A stretch of 64,000 nucleotides of DNA from Flavobacteriales bacterium (GTDB taxonomy: Bacteria; Bacteroidota; Bacteroidia; Flavobacteriales_F; PHOS-HE28), in the NCBI GenBank assembly GCA_016715895.1, contig JADJXH010000004.1, positions 1,116,001 through 1,180,000 of the forward strand, in the 5' to 3' direction. The position numbers were made by a program, and so were the translations under genes. The first letter of the stretch is position 1; every line of letters begins with the position of its first letter. The notes under the pieces are model-generated. The model was not told the origin of the DNA, ran no database searches, and saw nothing but the letters and a program-made list of their open reading frames with translations. Shown here one piece after another: positions 33,381-40,695 of this stretch.

Positions 33381-33737
33381 TTATTTCGGCTCCCACAATT
33401 CGATCTTGTTCCCCTCCGGGTCGTACACCCACGCGAAGCGGCCGTAGTCCTCGTCCATGCGCTTGGGGTCGATGCGCACGCCGGCCGCCTCGAGCTTCTG
33501 CAGCAGACCATCGATGTCCTGCACACGCAGGTTCAGCATGAACTGCTGTTCGTCGCTCCCGAAGTAGTCGGTGTCCTTCTTGAACGGCGAGAACACCGTG
33601 GGCCCGGCATCCTGCTGCCAGATCCAGCCGTGCGACTCGTCGTTGATGCCGAAGTGGTCGTTGTACCACTTGGCCAGGGCCTTGTGGTCGTTGGCGCGGA
33701 AGAAGAGGCCGCCGATGCCGGTGACGTGTCGGGACAT
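33381..33737 (-). CDS. VOC/glyoxalase-family protein
   Basis: 118 residues of the vicinal-oxygen-chelate fold: MSRHVTGIGGLFFRANDHKALAKWYNDHFG, LNLRVQDIDGLLQKLEAAGV, and the typical end RFAWVYDPEGNKIELWEP with the metal-ligand Glu. A Glyoxalase/bleomycin-resistance-type enzyme, substrate unknown. Its last 91 bp are repeated in decayed form at 32805-32895, on the far side of hicBA. A TACCTTGG box about 25 bp upstream may be its promoter. Confidence 0.9.
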   Translation of the reverse strand: MSRHVTGIGGLFFRANDHKALAKWYNDHFGINDESHGWIWQQDAGPTVFSPFKKDTDYFGSDEQQFMLNLRVQDIDGLLQKLEAAGVRIDPKRMDEDYGRFAWVYDPEGNKIELWEPK

Positions 33738-33842
33738 GGGACTGCTGTTGGTACTGCCAAGGTAGGCCAACATGTGCAGCCGGTTCCCGGATGTAGGTTT
33801 GTCAGGGAAGAGGGTCCGCGTATCCAAAGGCCCCCGCATTCC

Positions 33843-34244
33843 ATGGAAAAGCGCAGCAAAGACCAGCCTTGGAAATTGAGGACCCCGCCGGGCACGTCCG
33901 AGTACACCATGCACGTGGAGGAGAAGGACGGCAGGGAAGTGCTCGTATGCACAGTGGGCAAGACCGTGCTGCTGTATGACATCCGTTGCATCAATGACCT
34001 GCACGCCATGCTGAAGAAGCACGGCGACTGGATGGAGCTCGGTGGCGCCGATGAACAGAAGCCCGCAAGAGAGGGCACCGTGGAAGCCTGTGGACGCAGC
34101 GAGAAGAACCCGGTGAAAGGCTGGTACGGCCTGAAGAAGGGGCTGCGGGGCCGCTTTGGCGTTTACCTGCCGCCCTTGATGGAAGCGCTTGGCCTGGCCG
34201 AACTGACGCACGAGGCCAAGGGGAACCGGATGCGTGCGAAATAG
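33843..34244 (+). CDS. Conserved hypothetical protein, 133 residues
   Basis: A small soluble protein starting MEKRSKDQPWKLRTPPGTSEY, with LVCTVGKTVLLYDIRCINDLHAMLKKHGDWMELGGADEQKPA and a Gly-rich KGWYGLKKGLRGRFGVYLPPLME later. I recognise it as a family of uncharacterised Bacteroidota proteins (a DUF of the 6855 type, recalled and not checked). No catalytic motif is evident. Confidence 0.8.
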   Translation: MEKRSKDQPWKLRTPPGTSEYTMHVEEKDGREVLVCTVGKTVLLYDIRCINDLHAMLKKHGDWMELGGADEQKPAREGTVEACGRSEKNPVKGWYGLKKGLRGRFGVYLPPLMEALGLAELTHEAKGNRMRAK

Positions 34245-34289
34245 CGGCGGCCGACGCTCGACAGCTTTCTTGCACGTGCGGCGCAGGCA

Positions 34290-34700
34290 CTACACGCGCA
34301 ACGACTGCCGCGCCTTCTTCTTCACCGGCCGCACCACCTTCTCGATGGTACCGTACTTCTTCCCCATCATGCGGCCCCATGCGGCGATCTCCTCCAGCAG
34401 GGGCAGCAGCGTGCGGCCATGCGCCGTCAGTTCGTATTCCACGCGCGGCGGAACCTCGGGGTAAACCGTGCGGCGCACGAGGCCGTCCTGCTCCAGCTGG
34501 CGCAACTGCATGGAGAGCATCTTCTCGGTGATGCCCGGGATCAGCCGGCGCAGCTCGCTGAAGCGCTTCTTGTCCTTGCGGAGGTACCACAGCACGATGG
34601 TCTTCCACTTGCCGCCGACCAGCTCCATGGTCACGTCCAACGCGCAGTGGTAGAGCTGTTCGTTCATCCGGATCCGGTACTCGTCGCCGTCGATGATCAT
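34290..34700 (-). CDS. HxlR-family transcriptional regulator
   Basis: 136 residues with the winged-helix HxlR pattern: YHCALDVTMELVGGKWKTIVLWYL, RFSELRRLIPGITEKMLSMQLRQLEQDGLV, then EYELTAHGRTLLPLLEEIAAWG. The Cys before LDVTMELVGGKW is the residue used for redox or electrophile sensing in many members. It is divergent from the Rossmann-fold reductase gene, and an inverted repeat lies between them, so it probably controls that gene. A later Met (MNEQLYHC) is an alternative start. Confidence 0.92.
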   Translation of the reverse strand: MIIDGDEYRIRMNEQLYHCALDVTMELVGGKWKTIVLWYLRKDKKRFSELRRLIPGITEKMLSMQLRQLEQDGLVRRTVYPEVPPRVEYELTAHGRTLLPLLEEIAAWGRMMGKKYGTIEKVVRPVKKKARQSLRV

Positions 34701-34767
34701 GATCGTTGAAAAAATGATGTCGGTCCGGTGCCCCTTCCACGCCCCAAGGCCGTTGCCGGCGGTAGGC

Positions 34768-34785
34768 ACTATCCTTTGTGATAGT
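34768..34785. promoter_or_regulatory. Candidate HxlR operator
   Basis: An inverted repeat ACTATC-N6-GATAGT in the gap between the divergent HxlR and reductase genes. Another partial repeat (ACTTGTGGAAAGTAT) follows directly. Such spacing is typical of HxlR-type sites; binding is inferred. Confidence 0.5.
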
Positions 34786-34853
34786 ACTTGTGGAAAGTAT
34801 ATGGACCCGCCATGTTTGCAGTGGCTAAGAAAAGGAAACCAACCCACATTCCC

Positions 34854-35552
34854 ATGAAGATCGGTGTATTCGGAACGGGGGTGGTCGCACAGACCATCGC
34901 CGAGAAACTGGACAGCCTGGGGCACACGGTGGTGCTCGGCACACGCAGCGTGGAGCAGAGCATGGCCCGGGCGGACAAGGACGGCTTCGGGCGACCCCCG
35001 CTGAAGGACTGGCTGGCCGCGCACCCCACGGTGAAGCTCGGCACCTTCGCCGAGGCGGCCGCGCACGGCGAGCTGCTGGTGAACGCCACCAGCGGGCACG
35101 GCTCCATGGAGGCGCTGAAGCACGCCGGCGAGGCGCACCTCAGCGGCAAGGTGATGCTGGACATCGCCAATCCGCTCGACTTCTCGAAGGGCTTTCCCCC
35201 GAGCCTCTCGGTGTGCAACACGGACTCGCTGGGCGAGCAGCTGCAGCGCGCCTTCCCGCAGCTCAAGGTGGTGAAGGGCCTCAACACGCTCACCTGCTTC
35301 CTGATGGTGGCCCCGCGCCTGCTGCCGGAGGAGCATCACATGTTCCTCTGCGGCAACGATGCCGGCGCCAAGAGCGAGGTGCGTGCCCTGCTGCGTTCCT
35401 TCGGCTGGACCGATGCGGAGATGATCGACCTGGGCGACATCACCATGGCGCGCGGCACCGAGCAGCTGCTGCCGATCTGGGTACGGCTGTACGGCACCCT
35501 GCAGGACGCCATGTTCAACTTCCGCGTGGTGCGCATGGCGAAACAAGCGTGA
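34854..35552 (+). CDS. Rossmann-fold NADPH-binding (F420 reductase-like) protein
   Basis: 232 residues. The NAD(P) motif IGVFGTGVVAQTIAEKLDSLGH at the N-terminus is followed by VVLGTRS and LVNATSGHGSMEALK, as in the NADP-dependent oxidoreductase family related to coenzyme F420 reductase and to 6-phosphogluconate-type folds. A substrate is not known. It is divergent from an HxlR regulator. An in-frame start 22 codons upstream exists, but I chose the ATG at 34854 just before the Rossmann motif. Confidence 0.85.
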   Translation: MKIGVFGTGVVAQTIAEKLDSLGHTVVLGTRSVEQSMARADKDGFGRPPLKDWLAAHPTVKLGTFAEAAAHGELLVNATSGHGSMEALKHAGEAHLSGKVMLDIANPLDFSKGFPPSLSVCNTDSLGEQLQRAFPQLKVVKGLNTLTCFLMVAPRLLPEEHHMFLCGNDAGAKSEVRALLRSFGWTDAEMIDLGDITMARGTEQLLPIWVRLYGTLQDAMFNFRVVRMAKQA

Positions 35553-35618
35553 CCCTTGTGGTGCAGGTCGTGATGCGGTGATCGACAGGCCGTAGCTTTG
35601 GCTTCGCAAGCGAACCCG

Positions 35619-36614
35619 ATGGCCAAGACCCTTTCCAAGCCCGCATCTGTAAAGGCTGACCTCAACGGCCACCCCTCGAACGGTTCAGCCAAGATGGCGG
35701 ATGTGTCCGCAAAGGCCGGCACGGTCAAGGCTGGGCGCCTCCCGGTGATGAAGACCTACAAGATCTTCATCGGGGGCAAGTTCCCGCGCACCGAGAGCGG
35801 CCGCTACTACCAGCCCAAGGGGACGGATGGCAAGCCGCTGGCCAACGTGTGCCGCAGCAGCCGCAAGGACGTGCGCGATGCCGTGGTCGCCGCGCGCGGG
35901 GCCGTGGGTGGCTGGGCTGGACGCAGCGCCTTCAACCGCGGGCAGATCCTCTACCGCATCGGCGAGATGCTCGAGGGCCGTAGCGCACAGTTCGCGCATG
36001 AGCTGGTGCTGCACGGCGCCACGCCCAAGCAGGCCGAGGCCGAGGTGGCCGCCGCCATCGACCGTTGGGTGCATTACGCGGGCTGGTGCGACAAGTACCA
36101 GGCGCTCTTCAGCAGCGTGAACCCCACGAACACCAGCCACTTCAACTTCAGTGTGTACGAACCCACCGGTGTGGTGGGCATCCAGTGCGCGGGGAGCAAC
36201 GGCCTGCTGGAGCTGGTGAGCCTGACCGCCCCGGTGATCGCCGGCGGCAACACGTGCGTGGTGGTGGCCAGCGAGAAGCACCCGCTGGCGGCCGTCACCT
36301 TCACCGAGGTGCTCGCCACTAGCGACCTGCCCGGCGGCGTGGTGAACCTGATGACCGGCTTCCGCAGTGAGCTCCTCAAACCGCTCGTGGCGCACATGGA
36401 CATCAACGCCGTGGTGGTGGCTGATGCGTCGAAGGAGGAGCGCACGATGCTCGACCAGGAGGCCACCTGCAACTTGAAGCGGGTGGTGTACCCGAAGGTG
36501 AAGGACTGGATGAGCGAAGAAGCGCAGTCTCCCTACGCCATCCTCGACACCCAGGAGGTGAAGACCACCTGGCATCCGATCGAGAAGGGGCCGGGCGGGG
36601 GTGGGGGCTATTGA
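35619..36614 (+). CDS. Truncated aldehyde dehydrogenase-like protein (catalytic residues absent)
   Basis: 331 residues that align only with the N-terminal, cofactor-binding half of aldehyde dehydrogenases. The segments KTYKIFIGGKFPRTESGRYY, RSAFNRGQILYRIGEMLEGR and NFSVYEPTGVVGIQCAGSNGL are clear, but the GK-type nucleotide loop is altered and the region with catalytic Glu and Cys is missing. A Gly-rich end (GPGGGGGY) closes it. Similar truncated partners of a full aldehyde dehydrogenase occur in other Bacteroidota near deoC, so it may be a pseudo-enzyme subunit rather than a broken gene; the frame is intact and codon use is normal. Confidence 0.85.
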   Translation: MAKTLSKPASVKADLNGHPSNGSAKMADVSAKAGTVKAGRLPVMKTYKIFIGGKFPRTESGRYYQPKGTDGKPLANVCRSSRKDVRDAVVAARGAVGGWAGRSAFNRGQILYRIGEMLEGRSAQFAHELVLHGATPKQAEAEVAAAIDRWVHYAGWCDKYQALFSSVNPTNTSHFNFSVYEPTGVVGIQCAGSNGLLELVSLTAPVIAGGNTCVVVASEKHPLAAVTFTEVLATSDLPGGVVNLMTGFRSELLKPLVAHMDINAVVVADASKEERTMLDQEATCNLKRVVYPKVKDWMSEEAQSPYAILDTQEVKTTWHPIEKGPGGGGGY

Positions 36615-36617
36615 GCC

Positions 36618-36953
36618 ATGCAGCCCCTTACCTGGCCCGACTTCGAAAAGGTCCACCTCTTTGTGGGCACCGTGCTCGCTGCAGAGGACCTGCCCAATGC
36701 CCGCAAGCCGGCTTATGTGCTCACGATCGACTTCGGTCCGCACGGGGTGAAGCGCAGCAGCGCACAGATCACCAGGCACTATACCAAGGAGGAATTGATC
36801 GGACGCCAGGTGGTGGCGGTGATCAACTTCCCGCCGAAGCAGATCGGCAGCGTGATGAGCGAGTGCCTCGTCACGGGCTTCCCCGACGCGAACGGCGACA
36901 TCGTGCTCACGGCGGTGGAGCGCCCGCTGCCGAACGGGGCGCGTTTGGCCTGA
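36618..36953 (+). CDS. csaA: CsaA-like tRNA-binding domain protein
   Basis: 111 residues of the EMAP/CsaA-type tRNA-binding fold: LFVGTVLAAEDLPNARKPAYVLTIDFG near the N-terminus, then SAQITRHYTKEELIGRQVVAVINFPPKQIG. CsaA is proposed as a secretion chaperone and binds tRNA-like ligands. It starts 3 bp after the truncated aldehyde dehydrogenase stop, so they are co-transcribed. Its stop abuts the stop of the convergent secreted-protein gene. Confidence 0.88.
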   Translation: MQPLTWPDFEKVHLFVGTVLAAEDLPNARKPAYVLTIDFGPHGVKRSSAQITRHYTKEELIGRQVVAVINFPPKQIGSVMSECLVTGFPDANGDIVLTAVERPLPNGARLA

Positions 36954-37979
36954 TCAGCGCATTACCTGAAAGCGAGCTGCAGAGGTTCCGACCTTGACGG
37001 TGTAGGTGCCGGGTGCCCAGTCCGCAACGTTCACCGTACTGCGATCCTTGTTCAGGGTGCCGGTCGCGACCGGCTTCCCATGGGCATCGAACACCGTGTA
37101 TGGCTGTGCAGCACCTGCCGTCAAGTGCAGGGTCACCGCATCGCTCGCTGGTGAAGGATGCACGCGCACTTCCTTCGCCTCTTCCCGTGCGAAGATCGCG
37201 GTGTTCAGGTCGAAGGCGTAGGTGAAGATGGTCTGATAGGCGAAGGCGCTGCCACCCTGCCGGTTGGCCACCAGATGGAGGAACCCACCGTCGTAATGCA
37301 TACCCTGCGGCCGCTGGTCGTTGTCGATGGGCGTGTCCGGCAGCTCGATCCAGCCCAGGTCCTGCTCGTTGGAGAGGTCGTATGCGTAAATGCGTTCCTG
37401 GTCGCCGTTCAGGTTGTCCGTGACATAGAGGAGCGTGTCGCCCTTGAGCGCGATGCCGTAGGGTTGTTCGCCCTGGAGCGGCACGGTATCCATCGGGGCG
37501 GGGTCGCCCGGCACCCACTTGTAGGCGTAGGCGAACGGATAGGTGTTGAAGTCGGGGAAGTACATGGTGTACCACACGGCATTGCCATCGGCCTCCAGGT
37601 CGCCGATGCCGGAGGAGGGGCCGCCGATGACGTTCGGGAAGGTCCAGGAGCCCAGCAGGTCGCCTGCCAGGTCGATCTCGTAGAGGCCGGCGCCGTTGGT
37701 GGTGTAGTCCTCGGCGATGAGGTACGAGGTGGGACGGCGGATCAGGCCGTGGTTGAAGTTGAAGGGGGTGGTGAGCTCCCCGAGGATGACCCCGTTGTGG
37801 TCGCTGAAGCGGATGTTCCCCGTGAGGTCGCTGCCCAGGAAGATGGTGTCCGTGGTGACATGGATGCCCCAGACGCCGGTGCCCTGGCCGGGGTAGGGGA
37901 TGCTGTCGACCAGCACCTGGCCCCGAGCGATCGGCAACAGGAGGAAGAGAGGGAACGTGAGGATGAGCGGACGTAGCAT
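36954..37979 (-). CDS. Secreted beta-propeller-like protein with T9SS tail
   Basis: 341 residues with a signal peptide (LTFPLFLLLPIARGQ). Repeated strands with a DTIFLGSDLTGNIRF / EQPYGIALKGDTLLYVTDN look point to a beta-propeller or SMP-30-like fold. The C-terminal 75 residues (VRVHPSPASDAVTLHL, then APGTYTVKVG and a basic end) are a type A T9SS sorting domain. It should be exported through the SprA system. Ligand unknown. Confidence 0.8.
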   Translation of the reverse strand: MLRPLILTFPLFLLLPIARGQVLVDSIPYPGQGTGVWGIHVTTDTIFLGSDLTGNIRFSDHNGVILGELTTPFNFNHGLIRRPTSYLIAEDYTTNGAGLYEIDLAGDLLGSWTFPNVIGGPSSGIGDLEADGNAVWYTMYFPDFNTYPFAYAYKWVPGDPAPMDTVPLQGEQPYGIALKGDTLLYVTDNLNGDQERIYAYDLSNEQDLGWIELPDTPIDNDQRPQGMHYDGGFLHLVANRQGGSAFAYQTIFTYAFDLNTAIFAREEAKEVRVHPSPASDAVTLHLTAGAAQPYTVFDAHGKPVATGTLNKDRSTVNVADWAPGTYTVKVGTSAARFQVMR

Positions 37980-38084
37980 GATCGATGGAGTGGAACGTGA
38001 AGGTAGCCAGTTCGCTCATGCACAGATCCCGAACCCTGTTCGGGCGGTCGGCGTATACCGCGCACACGACCGGTACACGAAGCC

Positions 38085-39413
38085 ATGATCCGTTCCTTCC
38101 TCACGCTCACCTGCAGCATCACGCTGCTGCACCTGCATGCCCAGGTGCCGGCGAACGGCCGCCGCATCGGCTACCTGATGAACACGGCCGAGGACGGGAA
38201 CATGGGCGCGGCCCTGGGTCTGGCGGAGGCGGCCTGTGTGGAAGGCGCGCACAAGACCATCCTGTGGTCCGCCGTTCAGCCGGCCATCGGGACCTGGGAT
38301 GCGGGGCAGCTGATGGCCCTGGACATGCTGAACCTGCAGTCGGCGGTGCAGAGTGTGCCGCGCTCGCTGCAGATCGCCGTCACCAACACGGCGCGCAACG
38401 AGGTGCCGGCCGAACTGAACGGGTATCCCTACGACCATCCCGCCATGGTGGCGGCGTTCACGGTCTTTCTGGACACGCTCTTCGCCCACATTCCCGACAT
38501 GCCCCTGGTGTACCTGAACATCGGCATGGAGAGCGACATCATGTGGGGCGGCGAAGCGTTGCAGTACCAGCGGTTCGGAGCCTTCCTGGCGCAGGTGATC
38601 CCGCACGCGAAACAGCGGTACCAGGCCCTGCACGGCACGGACCTGAGCGTGGGCACCACCATGACGTGGGCGGGCCTCACCAACCCGGTGAGCGCTACGC
38701 TGTGCCAGGGGCTGAACGCACCGCTCGACCACATCAGCCTCACGTACTATGGCGTGGTGTTCGGGTTCACGGTGAAGCCGCCCGCCCAGGTGATCGCGGA
38801 CTTCGATGCCCTGATGACCCTGTACCCAGGGACCAAGCCGGTGATGGTGCAGGAGTGCGGTTACCCGACGAGCCCGTTCAACGCGAGCAGCGAAGCGTTG
38901 CAGAGCGAGTTCATCAGCGCGATGTTCACGGCGTGGGACGACCACTGGAACCGGATCCCCTACCTCTCGGTGAGCATGTTGACGGATGTGGACAGCACCA
39001 CGGCCCTGGACCTGGCGGCTTACTATGGCCTGACCACCACGCCGTACGTGGAGTTCCACCGCACGCTGGGCTTGCGCACGTGGCCGGGGAGCGGCGCGTT
39101 GAAGCCGGCCTACGAGACGCTGCTGTGCGAGCTGCGCGATCGCGGTTTCTGCACCACCACATGCACGGCCTCGCTGCCGGAGGTGCCCGACGCGGACGAG
39201 CCGCTGTTCCACCTGATCCTGGACCGTACGGCCGGTACGGTGCGCGTGCAGGTGGAGCGCGGTCCTGTGCGCCGGGTGTCGGTGCACGCCGTTGACGGGC
39301 GCATGGTGGCCCGGGGTCGCAGCGGGGAACCGCTGTCGATCGAGGGCCTCTCGCCGGGCGTGCATGTGCTGCGCGTGGAGGGGCTGGGGGCGCGCCGGTT
39401 CGTGCTCGACTGA
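38085..39413 (+). CDS. Secreted TIM-barrel, glycoside-hydrolase-like protein
   Basis: 442 residues with a signal peptide (LTCSITLLHLHAQ). The core looks like a glycoside-hydrolase (beta/alpha)8 barrel: LVYLNIGMESDIMWGG could carry the acid/base Glu and KPVMVQECGYPTSPFN the nucleophile Glu. The C-terminal 75 residues (LDRTAGTVRVQVERG, then LSPGVHVLRVEGLGARRFVLD) look like a T9SS tail. Substrate unknown, and the catalytic assignment is inferred from position. It is divergent from the preceding secreted-protein gene, with 105 bp between them. Confidence 0.7.
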   Translation: MIRSFLTLTCSITLLHLHAQVPANGRRIGYLMNTAEDGNMGAALGLAEAACVEGAHKTILWSAVQPAIGTWDAGQLMALDMLNLQSAVQSVPRSLQIAVTNTARNEVPAELNGYPYDHPAMVAAFTVFLDTLFAHIPDMPLVYLNIGMESDIMWGGEALQYQRFGAFLAQVIPHAKQRYQALHGTDLSVGTTMTWAGLTNPVSATLCQGLNAPLDHISLTYYGVVFGFTVKPPAQVIADFDALMTLYPGTKPVMVQECGYPTSPFNASSEALQSEFISAMFTAWDDHWNRIPYLSVSMLTDVDSTTALDLAAYYGLTTTPYVEFHRTLGLRTWPGSGALKPAYETLLCELRDRGFCTTTCTASLPEVPDADEPLFHLILDRTAGTVRVQVERGPVRRVSVHAVDGRMVARGRSGEPLSIEGLSPGVHVLRVEGLGARRFVLD

Positions 39414-39435
39414 GCCGATCGCCGTTCTTCGCGGC

Positions 39436-39879
39436 ATGGAGCTGGGACCGATGTGGGAAAGCCTGGGGCTGCCGGGCCTGTTCCTGGCAAGCTTCCTGGC
39501 GGCCACCATCCTGCCCTTCAGCAGTGAGGCGCTGCTGGCGGCCATGGCGTTGGGCCCGTGGTCGTGGACGGCCCTCTGGCTGACGGCGAGCATCGGCAAT
39601 ACGCTCGGTGGGGTGAGCAGCTATGCGCTCGGGCGCCTGGGCCGTCGGTTCACTGCGCGGGGCGTTTCCGCGGGGGATCGCGATGCGGCATGGGTGGTGC
39701 GGACGCGGCGCTGGGGGCCTTGGGCGGCCCTGCTCACCTGGCTGCCCGTGGTGGGCGATGCCATCGCGGTGGCCTTGGGCGTGGTGCGTGCACCGTGGGT
39801 GCCCACCGGCGTGCTCATGTTCGTGGGCAAGGCGGCACGCTATGCGGTGCTGCTGGGGGCGCTGCGGTCGGTCGTGTGA
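39436..39879 (+). CDS. YqaA-family membrane protein
   Basis: 147 residues with about four hydrophobic segments: LFLASFLAATILPFSSEALLAAMA, an NTLGGVSSYALGR loop, and RWGPWAALLTWLPVVGDAIAVALGV. This is the pattern of the YqaA branch of the DedA/SNARE-associated superfamily, possibly involved in lipid movement. The ATG at 39436 lies 22 bp after the previous gene. Its stop is 4 bp from the stop of the convergent LOG gene. Confidence 0.85.
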   Translation: MELGPMWESLGLPGLFLASFLAATILPFSSEALLAAMALGPWSWTALWLTASIGNTLGGVSSYALGRLGRRFTARGVSAGDRDAAWVVRTRRWGPWAALLTWLPVVGDAIAVALGVVRAPWVPTGVLMFVGKAARYAVLLGALRSVV

Positions 39880-39883
39880 GCGC

Positions 39884-40636
39884 TCAGGCGCGACGGCCGT
39901 TCACCCGCTCCTCCAGGAACCACCACTTGGGGGCGTCCTGCCGTTTCCTGGCCTGTTGCCACATCACCACCAACCGGTCCTGGAGCAGGTCGGTGGCCTC
40001 CTCCACACTGTCGGCCACGAAGACGAACTCGAGTTCCTTGCGGCCGATGGTCCCCTCCGCCACCATGCGGTCGATCTGGGCCAGCAGGGGCCCCCAGTAG
40101 TCGCGGCCGTAGAGCAGGATGGGGAAGTCCTTCACCTTGCCGGTCTGGATGAGGGTGATGGTCTCGAAGAGCTCATCGACCGTGCCGGCGCCCCCGGGCA
40201 TCACCACGAAGCAGATGCTGTACTTCACCAGCAGCACCTTGCGCACGAAGAAGCGTTCGAAGGTGAGGCTGACATCGAGATAGGGGTTGGCCTTCTGTTC
40301 GTGGGGCAGCACGATGTTGCAGCCGATGCTGCGGGCCCCCACATCGCGGGCACCCCGGTTCGCGGCCTCCATGATGCCGGGCCCCCCGCCGGTCATGATG
40401 CTGAAGCCCACACGCCCGATGCGCCGGGCCAGTTCGCGGGCCGCCTCGTAGTAGGGATGATCCTCCTGGAAGCGGGCGCTGCCGAAGAAGGTGACGCAGG
40501 GCCCCACGAAGTGCAGCTTGCGGAAGCCGCGGATGAACTCGCGCAGGATCGAGACCACGCTCCTGAACTCCCGCCACCGCGAGCGCGGTCCCTCCAGAAA
40601 GCGCAGGTCGATGTGCTTGGGGTCCTGGGGGGGCAT
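39884..40636 (-). CDS. LOG-family (TIGR00730-type) Rossmann-fold protein
   Basis: 250 residues from the ATG at 40636 of the lysine-decarboxylase-like (LOG) family: TFFGSARFQEDHPYYEAARELARRIG, IMTGGGPGIMEAANRGA and the signature PGGAGTVDELFETIT. LOG proteins hydrolyse cytokinin riboside monophosphates in some organisms; in bacteria the role is often unknown. A TACCTTCG box lies 6 bp upstream, so the message may be leaderless. An upstream Met would add 18 residues but would run through that box. Confidence 0.9.
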   Translation of the reverse strand: MPPQDPKHIDLRFLEGPRSRWREFRSVVSILREFIRGFRKLHFVGPCVTFFGSARFQEDHPYYEAARELARRIGRVGFSIMTGGGPGIMEAANRGARDVGARSIGCNIVLPHEQKANPYLDVSLTFERFFVRKVLLVKYSICFVVMPGGAGTVDELFETITLIQTGKVKDFPILLYGRDYWGPLLAQIDRMVAEGTIGRKELEFVFVADSVEEATDLLQDRLVVMWQQARKRQDAPKWWFLEERVNGRRA

Positions 40637-40642
40637 GGCCGG

Positions 40643-40650
40643 CGAAGGTA
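40643..40650 (-). promoter_or_regulatory. Putative -7 box of the LOG gene
   Basis: TACCTTCG on the minus strand, 6 bp before the chosen ATG at 40636. It repeats the arrangement at 24906-24913. Confidence 0.35.
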
Positions 40651-40695
40651 GCCCTGTGGGAAGCTGTGCTATGTTCACGCCCTCATTCACCGCAC

